From: Branchiostoma floridae
Taxonomy: Eukaryota; Chordata; Leptocardii; Amphioxiformes; Branchiostomatidae
DNA: 47,791 nt
Direction: 5' to 3'
Assembly (NCBI RefSeq): GCF_000003815.2
Contig: NC_049986.1
Coordinates: forward strand, 1,745,260-1,793,050
How positions within the stretch are numbered: the first letter of the stretch is position 1; the number at the start of each line of letters is the position of its first letter. The notes under the pieces are model-generated. The model saw only the letters and a list, made by a program, of their open reading frames with translations. It had not been told where the DNA came from and did no database searches. The translations under genes and the position numbers were made by a program. Below, one piece after another: positions 1-9,369 of the stretch.

Positions 1-434
1 CGTGTTCTTCCATATTGTGTAAGAGATAGCATACATGTAACTACGGCCTCCGTATTGACTTATGTTCGTTCCTTTTCAATAAAGAGATGCATTTGTAATG
101 ATGTTGTATTTAGAGTGTTGCCATTTGTTAGATGAATATAAGTATATACGAGACAGGGATATCAGAGGTTGGAAGATTTAATTACCTTATTCTGACTAGT
201 GACCTTTTTAAGACAAAAACAAACAAAAATACTCCTGTCGTGAAACCATTGAGAGAGCCCCTCCCACGGCGGTCAGGGCCAGACCTGGCGGCATTGGACG
301 TCACAGTTTAGTAAAGAAAAGCCCACTCCATACATTTTTTAAAGTTTATGAAAGGTTGCATAGCAGTGCTGGGGAGCAGAAACTCACTCTCCTGGTACAT
401 GAAACCTTAGTTCAAGTTCAAAATTGTGAATAAT
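1..434. other. intergenic, no gene seen
   Basis: AT-rich sequence before the first assembly gap. I see no ORF of coding character, no RNA gene and no clear terminal inverted repeat. Confidence 0.5.
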
Positions 435-725
435 NNNNNNNNNNNNNNNNNNNNNNNNNNNNNNNNNNNNNNNNNNNNNNNNNNNNNNNNNNNNNNNNNN
501 NNNNNNNNNNNNNNNNNNNNNNNNNNNNNNNNNNNNNNNNNNNNNNNNNNNNNNNNNNNNNNNNNNNNNNNNNNNNNNNNNNNNNNNNNNNNNNNNNNNN
601 NNNNNNNNNNNNNNNNNNNNNNNNNNNNNNNNNNNNNNNNNNNNNNNNNNNNNNNNNNNNNNNNNNNNNNNNNNNNNNNNNNNNNNNNNNNNNNNNNNNN
701 NNNNNNNNNNNNNNNNNNNNNNNNN
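435..725. other. assembly gap (291 N)
   Basis: Run of N. Open frames crossing it exist only because N codons were left open, so they are not genes. Confidence 0.99.
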
Positions 726-1100
726 GATAGATAGTTTTGACAACAAGGTGGGGTCTGGTATCCAGGCTACCTAAATTAAAGCTTTTTATAGTTAATAACA
801 GCAGAATGCTATGGATGAAAATATTCAAAATAAAAAACAACAACACCCAAATCAGAATCCTACAGAATGGATTTTTTTCAAAGATGCTGAAGACTTTTCC
901 GTTTGTTTACTCTCCTTTGTTTTCTTATAGCAGTGTAACAGTGGTTCAAGTACTAGTACCGCCTACCGTCCTTGCCCCGGAGCTCTGAGCTTTTGAAGCG
1001 ACAGCGGTAGCGTGCTTGATTCGTAATCTGCCGAGCCGGGTTCGGGAGTGTTTGATCATTTCTGTTCTTTCATCGCGCCCCTCTAAATTTGTACACATAT
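726..1100. other. intergenic, no gene seen
   Basis: Short stop-free stretch at 737-988 but no start context, splice signals or domain that I recognise. Confidence 0.4.
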
Positions 1101-1108
1101 TTATTGAT

Positions 1109-1357
1109 TCAGCGCTTTAGATGAGATTTACCATCGGCCAACCTGGCTTCAAAACGTTTTTCAAACTCTGACCCGTATTTCGTTTTATTTGTAAGGGGAA
1201 GGGAACGGCAAATGGACTTGGAACGGAAAAAAATATGTGGGTAGGCACGGGTCTTCAGCTCATGATAGAGATTCATCAGGCCTTTTTCAAATTTCTGGAT
1301 ATAAATTTTTGCCGCCCAAAGGCTTATCAGGGTCAACACAGAGAAAGCCGTCAACAA
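1109..1357 (-). CDS. possible exon or relic of a type II membrane protein
   Basis: An open stretch of about 82 codons on the minus strand. It begins with a hydrophobic segment (LLLTAFSVLTLISLW) preceded by basic residues (KRRHTF) and followed by a polar, Lys/Arg-rich stretch ending ...SHLKR and a stop. This is the layout of the cytoplasmic tail, signal anchor and stem of a Golgi type II enzyme such as a sulfotransferase or glycosyltransferase. There is no in-frame ATG: an ATG about 70 nt upstream (near 1424) opens a different frame (MKLERLKK...), so a frameshift or a missing exon must be assumed. No catalytic domain is visible nearby. It may be a relic or chance. Confidence 0.22.
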   Translation of the reverse strand: MLTAFSVLTLISLWAAKIYIQKFEKGLMNLYHELKTRAYPHIFFRSKSICRSLPLTNKTKYGSEFEKRFEARLADGKSHLKR

Positions 1358-1599
1358 AAGGAATGTGTGACGCCGTCTTTTTCAAGCGTTCAAGTTTCAT
1401 GTTTCAACGGCTGTACGGCCAAAACATGATACAAAAAAGACGGCACAATCATAACGCGCATACACTTTCGAGTTTGGTCCCGACTAGCGGATTAATGCAC
1501 GGCGTTTGGAAACGTATTTGCGTCTCAACAATAGAGATGATACCGATCTCCATGGGTGTGACAGTGATCATGTGGGGACACGAGGCCATCTAGCGACAT

Positions 1600-2300
1600 C
1601 AATGCACTGTGCAAGTATTGACATTTCCCGTGGACACTGAGGGGATTAGTATGTAATTCACACCAGCCTGAGAGTCAATAAACCCCAGCAGCCTGGCACC
1701 TTGGCTGTGTTTACTCATTTCCCGGTTCTGAATTGGCTCAGTTCGTAATGAAATCTCTAGACGATTACAGTAGTATGTTTACTTGAAGGCAAACATACGT
1801 AACTAGCAACATCCACAACTTACATGTTTCCAAAGCTAATTCCAAACACTTAGATCTACAGTAGATCTATACATCTACAGCTAATAGTGAAATTTTGAGT
1901 GTCGTGGTACAAAGCTATAGATCACGACGCCGTTAAATCAAGCGGACAATGTCTTACCGTTTCTCTGTCACTGGTGCGCAAACGTTAAATGTCATTTTTA
2001 CACTAGGTTATAATTCACTACGTGACATACGGTGATATGTTTGATATGCTGTGATTTGTTTCCAATTATGTTTGATGTTACACTGGAATCATAAGAAACA
2101 AACAAGTAACACAAACAGAATAGTGACAAAATATATACATCGTTAAGAAACAACATACTATTAGGTAAACATAATGTCTGTAACGTACCCACAATAGTCA
2201 TGTAAAGTTTAGGCGTTTGAACATATGGCGATTGTCTAGCTCTAAACTAGTCTCCCATGCTGGAGAAATGTCGCATTTGTTGCCTATGTATGACATTTCA
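1600..2300. other. intergenic, no gene seen
   Basis: AT-rich; contains a short palindromic AGATCTACAGTAGATCT-type sequence near 1853. No coding signal on either strand. Confidence 0.4.
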
Positions 2301-2303
2301 CTA

Positions 2304-2526
2304 TTAGGCCACCAGGAATACATAGGTTTCCACTTTCCACCAATGCGAGTTCGTACGTGTCTGCTCGGTGTAAATCGACATGTGACTCTCCAGATTAGTC
2401 GCCCGAGAAACGTTTTTGCAGTGTTTACACACGCACGGATTATCACCTGTGTGAAATATCTTGTGCTTTTTCAGACCGACCAAACAGCTCGAACAACTGC
2501 CTGCTATAATTACTCTTGTACGGCTT
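2304..2526 (-). pseudogene. decayed C-terminal zinc fingers downstream of ZNF-a
   Basis: Immediately past the ZNF-a stop, the minus strand still reads as two broken C2H2 fingers in shifted frames. The first is a linker-like KPYKSNYSRQLFELFG followed, after a frame change, by LKKHKIFHTGDNP. The second reads CVCKHCKNVSRATNLESHM and a degenerate linker. Cysteines of the first finger are substituted. I read this as the former C-terminus of ZNF-a, cut off by the stop at 2531-2533. Confidence 0.6.
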
Positions 2527-2530
2527 CTAT

Positions 2531-3517
2531 TTAATTAGCGTGTGTCTGCATGTGTCTTTTTAGATGACTCGGGTCGCTGAACAGCTTGCTGCACTCCTGA
2601 CACTTGTACGGTTTCTCACCCGTGTGAGTTCGCATGTGTATTTTAAGGGTACCAAGCTGACTGAACTGCTTGCAGCATGCCTCACACCTGTACGGTTTCT
2701 CACCATTGTGAGTCCGCATGTGACTCTTAAGATTCGACAACGTAGTAAACTGTTTGCAGCATTCCTCGCATCTGTAAGGTTTTTCCCCTGTGTGAGTCCG
2801 CATATGAGTCTTCAGATGAGCTGACTGACTGAAGCCTTTGTTGCAGTTATCACACTGGTACGGTCTCTCACTGGTGTGAGTTCTCATGTGGTCCTTCAGA
2901 TGACTAAGATTACTAAACTGTTTCTCACATTCATCACACCGGTAAGTTTTCTCGTCATTGTGAGTCCGAATGTGACTCTTTAGATTTGACGAAGTGGTAA
3001 ACTTTTTGCAGTACTCTTCGCATCTATACGGGTTTTCCCCTGTGTGAGTCCGCATGTGTCTTTTTAGATGATGTGACTGACTGAAGCACTTGTTGCAATA
3101 TTCACACTCGTACGGTTTCTCACCATTGTGGGTCCGCATGTGACTCTTAAGATTTGACAACGTAGTAAACTGTTTGCAGCATTCCTCGCATATGTGCGGT
3201 TTTTCCCCTGTGTGAGTCCGCATGTGAGCCTTCAGATGATGTGACCGACTGAAGCATTTGTTGCAATTATCACACTTGTACGGTCTCTCACCGGTGTGAG
3301 TTCTCATGTGATCCTCCAGATGACTTAGATAACCAAATCGTTTCCCACATTCATCACACAGACATGGTCTCTCACCAGTGTGAGTTTGCAGATGTCGATT
3401 GAGCTCACTTTTGAAGCGAAACTCCTTGTCACAATAGCTGCACTTGTGGGTACGGGGAAAATCCTGTTCATCCTCTCCCTCCCTTTGTGTCACATGAGAT
3501 CCGGCTCTAGTCGCCAT
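2531..3517 (-). CDS. ZNF-a: C2H2 zinc-finger protein, 11 tandem fingers
   Basis: A 328-residue protein, almost entirely Krueppel-type C2H2 fingers, presumably a nuclear DNA-binding protein. A 24-residue leader (MATRAGSHVTQREGEDEQ...) precedes finger 1 (CSYC...H) and eleven 28-residue repeats joined by TGEKP-type linkers. Finger 6 has lost its second zinc Cys to Tyr (CEEYC spacing). Fingers alternate between two types: SHHLK-helix fingers (3, 5, 8) and TLSNLKSH fingers with an unusual HNGEKP linker (4, 6, 9), so the array grew by two-finger duplications. No KRAB, SCAN, BTB or ZAD domain is present. I chose the start at 3517 because it matches the leader of the paralogues and lies 19 nt after a splice acceptor (TTCATACAG, exon from 3536). 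A longer frame to 3568 would cross that acceptor. Intact and probably functional; DNA target unknown. Confidence 0.9.
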   Translation of the reverse strand: MATRAGSHVTQREGEDEQDFPRTHKCSYCDKEFRFKSELNRHLQTHTGERPCLCDECGKRFGYLSHLEDHMRTHTGERPYKCDNCNKCFSRSHHLKAHMRTHTGEKPHICEECCKQFTTLSNLKSHMRTHNGEKPYECEYCNKCFSQSHHLKRHMRTHTGENPYRCEEYCKKFTTSSNLKSHIRTHNDEKTYRCDECEKQFSNLSHLKDHMRTHTSERPYQCDNCNKGFSQSAHLKTHMRTHTGEKPYRCEECCKQFTTLSNLKSHMRTHNGEKPYRCEACCKQFSQLGTLKIHMRTHTGEKPYKCQECSKLFSDPSHLKRHMQTHAN

Positions 3518-3535
3518 GTTGGTCAAACTCCAGAT

Positions 3536-3540
3536 CCTGT
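3536..3540 (-). other. 3' splice site before ZNF-a coding exon
   Basis: On the minus strand ...CATTCATACAG precedes the exon base at 3536, and ATG follows 19 nt later. The other zinc-finger loci have an acceptor in the same place. A matching donor candidate is the minus-strand ATCAG/GTATGT with the exon ending at 5104, which would give a roughly 1.6 kb 5' UTR intron. Confidence 0.65.
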
Positions 3541-5100
3541 ATGAATGATGAGGAAAAGAGAACAACATTACAGTTTGAAACTTCTACCATATGTTCACAG
3601 TAACTAACCGGATGCGTTTGCATAGTGGTATAGTAAAACAGGTTTGTGCGGTTGTGTTTAATTACATGATTAGAACCCCTGATTTGCATAGAGAGAAGAG
3701 ACAACATGGACATGGCAATGCATGTAAGGCACGTAGGGAAGCAAAACTAGTAAGTCGAAATGTAAGCGTAAGTAATGATGTTTGTGAGCATTAGACAAAA
3801 TAGACATAAATGACGACTATGAGCGACTTACTAGGCTTACGATGCTGTCTACAAATCCAGTTCCACGCAGAAACTAACATGCACCCATTCAGTGTCTAAT
3901 ATATGCAGATGATTGAACATGGACGTTTGACAAAAATCTAAGCATAACCCCCTTACTAGAGTGTTAGGTCACATCTGCTCGACCATATCAAAATCCTTGT
4001 TAGTTTGGAACCATGATATTATCAACTTTACACATTCTAAAACCTACCCGACAGCAAACTGACTCAGCTTGGACACTCCTGATACCTCGATTTATAATAT
4101 GGAAAGCTTACTTGCAATTTCATGCCCGTACTGCCGTAGGCTAATTCCAAGTACATAATAGAATCAAGACAGGGAATATGCATACATGTAAGAGTGTAAC
4201 AAAGAGAATAATCGAATACTAGACAAGTGTTGATTATATCTAGATGGATTCTTTTTGGAAGCAGAGGGTGACATTAAAAGTCCCACTTTTTCTACAATTT
4301 GTGGGTTTGTTATTATTAAGAGGAAAGTGACTTTCTGTTCATCCGTAAAATGTGAGGAAGATGTTTTATGATTTCTTCAAATTTTGATTTCTTTAAACAA
4401 TGTGGTTCTTTCGGCGTGGTTAAATGAACACTTGGAAATAAAATGTGCTTCGTAAATTTCACTGCTTTAGATGCACAGTATTTACACTGGTAACACAGGC
4501 ATTATTATAAACACAGGAAACCAAACCAAACTCAGCACTTACCGAGATACGCTGATGCTCCAAAGCACTGCACGATGTTATGAAGTCAACACAGGTCCTC
4601 ACGGTCCTTCAGAGTCGGTACTGACAGAAACAAAGCGGTCAAGACGGGTTCATATCGTGACTGAGTGGATGGACAAAACCGGTTTGGTAGGTCAGTTAAC
4701 AAAGGAAAGCACCACGTTACGTGTGCTGATTTGCATAAGGGAAAGCAGACAACACGGGACACGTCAATAGTACCCTATTCTGTATCATTTGTACATTCAA
4801 CCACTTAATATTTGTATGTTAGAATTTAGTTTATCTACATGTTCTTAGACTACATTCATTCATTTCATGTATTTAGTCTTTCGTCTCTTGCAATTAGCCC
4901 AGTGGGCATGAATTTGCAATAAACATTATTTACTTAAATAATCAATACAGATGTCACCAATGTGTGGCTATAGTTGCTGGATCAATAATGCGTTGCATCG
5001 CCTTCAAAATCGTCTTAGATGAAGAGAAATGATCTGTTGAAAATGGCGGGCAAGCCGATTCAAAGGTCAGAACTTCGACGGGAAAAGGTCAAAGATTACA
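3541..5100. other. probable first intron/upstream flank of ZNF-a
   Basis: No coding sequence seen. The stretch 4650-5180 is a diverged copy of 18100-18480: shared strings include CTTCAAAATCGTCT and GATTTGCATA, and both carry a minus-strand splice-donor-like site (5104 and about 18397). This suggests an exon-1/promoter segment that has been duplicated. Confidence 0.45.
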
Positions 5101-5104
5101 TACC

Positions 5105-6280
5105 TGATAATTCCAGTAAAGATTAAAGGCCAACTACAGCATAGTGTCATAGCATATTGCTGCTAACTGTACCTTTTGCCCGGTTAACTCGCCTGACATG
5201 TTATTGATCTATTAATATTTACTATTTTTCTAGGCACGTGAATCCTGGTAGGGAGTTACATGTGCTAATTTGTACAGGAGAAATCAGATATTCTATAGGA
5301 AAGGGATGGCTTGGCATGAAAGACACAAAGGGTTAACAGCCATATCGTGTTTTAGTTTATTGACGACACTGGATTATGGAAATCCTACAATTCTAGCACA
5401 CAACAGTGTACTTAGTAACGGAACATGTAACTTTAGGAACATCCTGATGCGGACTCAACTAACATGCTCCAACTGATACCACATACTTAGGTACATTTAC
5501 AGTACTTAGCCACCATAACGTTACAATAAGCAACTAAAACACAGCTATGACTAATCTATAATCCCTATTTTATTTCCAATGGACGTTGTCTAACCATCTC
5601 AAACATTCGCATCTCCACACTACTTCTGGTTCACCAACGGAATATGGAACATGTAACAACACAGAGAAGGCTACACTATAAAGTTAGCATTGTTTATTAC
5701 AACCGACCGCAAGCGATGATCAATTCGTATAGCGAGCATACTGCTTATTGATAACAGTGCACCAGAAGAGAAGGAAGTATACAATCAAAAGCATGATGTT
5801 TCACATTAACAGAGCCAGCATTAAAAAAAATCGTTTTAGGACTTTTAAATTAACTTTCCCATTCAGAAAACAAGTAACCATGAAACATTTGCATACTTGT
5901 CTTACACCTTGGGGTAAATATGTCCGTCCACGCGAGCCCTCCTCATTCATTCCCGCCAGCTGTGACCTCAGAGTGACATCGTGCCGTGATCTACGTGTCC
6001 AGGATTTCTGTAAGTATCAAACTCTCTTACCAACATGTTTTGTGGATTTTTATTTAGTATTCTCAATCGCTTTTACCTTGTTTCTGTACGTACCCTAAAC
6101 GTTGGGTCTGGAATAGGGATGGACTTGTTTTATATGTATATGTTAAATCTTATACATGTAGTTCTTCGTCGAATGGTTAATATGTTGTTGACTGTTTCGT
6201 GTTAGCTATAGTCCTGTCAAAAGTGATTTCTGCATTTTGTTGCAGATTTGAAGACTTTAGAGTCTTCAAAAAGAAAAAAA
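5105..6280. other. intergenic; possible 5' UTR exon of the peptide gene near 6010
   Basis: No convincing ORF. A good plus-strand donor (GATTTCT/GTAAGTAT, near 6009) could end a non-coding first exon of the secreted-peptide gene, whose coding exon is preceded by an acceptor-like site at about 6448. This is inference only. Confidence 0.3.
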
Positions 6281-6390
6281 GCTTTAAAAAGCTTTAAAAA
6301 GCTTTAAAAAGCTTTAAAAAGCTTTAAAAAGCTTTAAAAAGCTTTAAAAAGCTTTAAAAAGCTTTAAAAAGCTTGAAAAAGCTTTAAAAA
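6281..6390 (+). repeat. 11-copy 10-bp tandem repeat (GCTTTAAAAA)n
   Basis: Eleven almost perfect copies of a 10-bp unit with one substitution (GCTTGAAAAA at 6371). Every unit holds an A5 tract and a TTTAAA core, so A-tracts recur about once per helical turn. It ends 71 bp before the peptide gene's ATG and is absent from the paralogous copy around 38.95 kb. Confidence 0.95.
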
Positions 6391-6461
6391 GCTCGTTACA
6401 ACGATAAAACTGAGTTATACATTTTGCCCCCCCCCCTCCCTACATCAGCTGAAGCTACACC

Positions 6462-7111
6462 ATGAAGCTGTTTGTCTGCATGATGCTGGTGACGATGGTT
6501 GTCATGGCAACGCTGATAGACGATTCTGAGGGATGGAGGCGTCGGCGCAGGCGCAGAAGGAACGGTGGAAGTCTGGATGTCGATTCAGATGGTACGTTTG
6601 GTTATAACACATATCCAGACTGGCATTTAGTTTTAATCAGACTTTGTTTAAACACATATCCAGACTGGCATTTAGTTTTAATCAGACTTTGTTTAATTTT
6701 GCCGTGGATAAGTAGAAACATATTGATAATTCGATAGCACAACGCAAAAAAGGGATCGTTTGAAGAGATGCATTCTACTACACAAACATTGCTGTTTCAG
6801 TGTCTACAATATTAGAAATTTCTTAACGAATAAATGTCTGCACTACACATAGAACCAGTGCCATCCCAAGTCGACGTGATATCATAATTTGTCACTGGTT
6901 TTCTCTTGATATCTGTCTTTCCTTTACCCATCCAGCTGACTCAGAGTTGAGGGAGGTTGTGGAAGAGGCGAGGTCGCTCCTGGAGGAACTTGATGAGGCC
7001 AGTGAATATTTGAATACACGGGAACTAGAGAACGAGGAAGTGGAGAATATACTCGTGAATCAGGAAGAATATAGAAAAAGAAGAAATTATCCTTGTTGCA
7101 TAAGTGGATAA
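6462..7111 (+). CDS. secreted peptide precursor, Arg-rich with acidic prosegment and possible C-terminal amidated peptide
   Basis: Two coding exons, 6462-6591 and 6936-7111, give 101 residues. Exon 1 ends at a consensus donor (ATG/GTACGT) and exon 2 follows a good acceptor (CTTTACCCATCCAG); the joint is phase 1 and keeps the frame. Residues 1-24 form a signal peptide ending near DDSEG. Next is WRRRRRRRRNGG (25-36), eight consecutive Arg. Residues 38-88 are strongly acidic and probably helical (REVVEEARSLLEELDEA). The tail is RKRR-NYPCCISG: a basic convertase site, then seven residues with vicinal Cys and a final Gly that could be an amide donor. Signal plus cationic segment plus acidic prosegment is the layout of piscidin/styelin-type antimicrobial precursors; the tail looks like a neuropeptide precursor. 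I claim no sequence homology. A duplicated pseudogene at 38.4-38.9 kb conserves the same exon structure. Confidence 0.72.
6606..6695 (+). repeat. 45-bp direct duplication in the peptide-gene intron
   Basis: Two near-identical copies (6606 and 6651) of a 45-bp segment containing ATATCCAGACTGGCATT lie just after the donor. The paralogous intron at 38.7 kb has only one copy, so the duplication is recent and local. Confidence 0.9.
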
Positions 7112-7813
7112 GTAGATATGAAGTCCGTACAAAGATATCAGCCTTTAGGGCCAGGAGAGTTTGATGTGTTTCGGGCTGGTGGAACGAGACTTAGTGTAGT
7201 TAGTTTGTTTTTTTGCGATCTGAAACAATACAACCTGCCTCAAGATGAAGGAACTTTCAACTAAAACGATAACAAGTATTTCAGCATAGCATTTACCAAA
7301 ACATGTGCACAGAATGAAGGTATACTCGTTGGTATGATAGATGTGTATTATTTTCACATTTCAGATAAGTGTTAAATATGAATGTAGCTAAACAATAAAC
7401 GCAAAGTATCGGATAAATATAACGTTATGTTATATGACAGAAACTAGAGACTGATTTTGATTAAATGTTATCACACAGTTATTATCATAATTTATTCATA
7501 TGAATGTAGTCTTCTTCTTCTTATAGACGTCACTGTCATAGTTTACCAAATAACGCTAGGTATATTTCACGTGAGACACATTTATATTGTGCAGTTATGA
7601 TGCACGTGTGTATTTTGGTGCAAATAATTGGCTATAGCTTTTGAAATATCAAAATCTTCTGTTTAGGCTGTGTAATCTTGTGGTTTACAAGTAAAAACTT
7701 CTAAGTTCTGCACCATTGTCTTGTGTTGATTTTTCCACAGCACATTACTTTCTAGTTCAGTATGTCTTTGACATATTAATAGCCTGTTGGATGACAAATT
7801 GTCCTATACATGT
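7112..7813. other. 3' flank of the peptide gene (inverted-duplication arm A)
   Basis: No other gene seen. AATAAAC at about 7395 (CAATAAACGC) could be the polyadenylation signal, and it is conserved in arm B (TTTATTG near 36440). The whole stretch is paralogous, in inverted orientation, to about 36120-36720. Confidence 0.5.
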
Positions 7814-7817
7814 TTAA

Positions 7818-8770
7818 CCCTATTCAGACCGGGCTTTTTTGGTCATCCCTGGACCGGGGGGGGGGGGGGGGCTTTTGAGGCCCTCCACTTCTAAGTCCTA
7901 TAACTCTGAAACGACGTGCCGTAGGGCCACCAAATTTTGAGGACATGATTTCGACATAATATCTGACAAGTATGTGACGTTTGATTTTACGTTGACGTAA
8001 GATGACGTAATTATGACGTCATCAATTTGATTACATTGGCCAAACCCATGAAAAATGGGTATTCTCAGAAAACTTCAAATTATGCTGCAAAAATGTAACA
8101 ACAAGTGCAGATAACAGAATAATAATGTTTATTACGACTTGCGTTGCCAATAGCAACATCAATTACGTCAATATGACGTCATAAAATGACGTCATGCACA
8201 TCTAAGATACGAGTTGGGCTCCGCCATATTATATCCACCACCTTGAATTTTTGAAAATACTTTTTTTGCAACAAATAATCACAAAGGGCAATGGAAATAG
8301 ACTAAATTCATTCATTTAGATGGTTTTTGATGAAAAAATACCAGGTAGTTGCAAATTTTAAGGGATAATTAGCTTTGTTTTCTTGATCTGGCCATTCCGT
8401 CCGCCATCTTGGATTTTGGGCTGATGACGTCATCAAATTAGCATAATTTATGCATATATAATTATGAAAGATATGCTGAATAATATAAGATTTTATTTAT
8501 GTAACAAAATCACAGTAATATAGCAAATAAATTTGAAAAATACATTGTTAGAACCAAAAATAGTGATTTTTGGCAAAACTGCCTGTCAACAAACGGTTAC
8601 CATGGCAGCAAGAAAAAATGGAAAATTTGTCAAACTTCGTAGAATTGTTGCCAACAATATTTTAGGAAAACTCACTAAATTTGGTGGTTCTAGCGTAAGC
8701 CGTTCTGGCGTTATAGGACATCGAAGTTAGCGCGGGCCTCAAAAGCCCCCCCCCCCCGGTCTGAATAGGG
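7818..8770 (+). mobile_element. non-autonomous TTAA-flanked TIR element (piggyBac-like), copy 1
   Basis: A 953-bp element begins CCCTATTCAGACCGGG and ends CCCGGTCTGAATAGGG, flanked on both sides by TTAA (7814-7817, 8771-8774). TTAA target duplications with CCCT ends are the hallmark of piggyBac-type transposition. No transposase ORF is present. Arm B of the inverted duplication keeps the corresponding empty site (near 36129). The interior shares strings with the elements at 16.5 and 34.6 kb (for example TGCCATGGCA-type sequence, GGGCCTCAAAA). Confidence 0.88.
8014..8432. promoter_or_regulatory. cluster of four perfect CRE palindromes inside the TTAA element
   Basis: TGACGTCA occurs at 8014, 8174, 8187 and 8425, with several half sites (TGACGTAA) around 7993-8010. 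CREB/ATF-type factors bind this palindrome. Whether it acts in vivo is unknown. Confidence 0.6.
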
Positions 8771-8774
8771 TTAA

Positions 8775-9258
8775 GGGAACATTTTGTATCTTATACTCCT
8801 GAAGTTGAATAATAGAAAGGGAAGTAAGTATTCTTATATTTCAGAGAAACAATGTTTCAATCACATGTACATGTAAATATTGCTGTGACTCATTTGGAGC
8901 AATATATGACAAGTGCAACATTTCAAAATATTCTGAGTGAAACTTTCTTTGTTTCTTACTCTTTTTACAAAGACTGAAAGATTCAGCTTTACATAATTTA
9001 CAGCTGATTTAATTCAATTACAGTAAGCCACAGACGATGGACAGGTGTGATTAAGGGTTTTACACATTCCATTCAATTTGTCTCCTTTAACACAAAAACA
9101 AATTTATTTGAAATAATTCGTGCATTTGAGTTCCCCTATTTCTACTGTCATAAAGTCATATTTACAATTTCTTTCTTTACTTTGTATGGCATAAGACTGA
9201 AGACGATAAAGACTGGGGTATGTCATGAAAACAACTCGACCTAACCATTTGAAGTAGG
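8775..9258. other. intergenic, no gene seen
   Basis: AT-rich arm A sequence with no coding or RNA signal that I can support. Confidence 0.4.
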
Positions 9259-9369
9259 TACATGGATCGTAAGCGACACCTATTAATCGGTTGCAGTACT
9301 GCAGTACCATTCACATTGGTGTCGTGCAGTACTGCAACTAATTAATAGGGGTCGCTTGTGATCCATGTA
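9259..9369. mobile_element. 111-bp palindromic MITE-like element, copy 1
   Basis: Arms of about 45 bp (TACATGGATCGTAAGCGAC ... and its inverse) enclose a GTTGCAGTACTGCA/TGCAGTACTGCAAC core around a short loop. Related copies lie at about 17840-17925 and split across 34621-35690, where a TTAA element has inserted into one arm. Confidence 0.8.

Noticed and set aside
384-846. Open frames on both strands across the first gap
   Set aside because: They consist mostly of N codons and have no real sequence support.
4471-4770. 99-codon ORF upstream of ZNF-a
   Set aside because: It overlaps a duplicated non-coding segment (also at 18.1-18.5 kb) where the frame is not conserved.
5748-6098. 116-codon ORF before the peptide gene
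   Set aside because: No domain, no signal peptide and biased composition; it overlaps a likely 5' UTR exon and splice donor.
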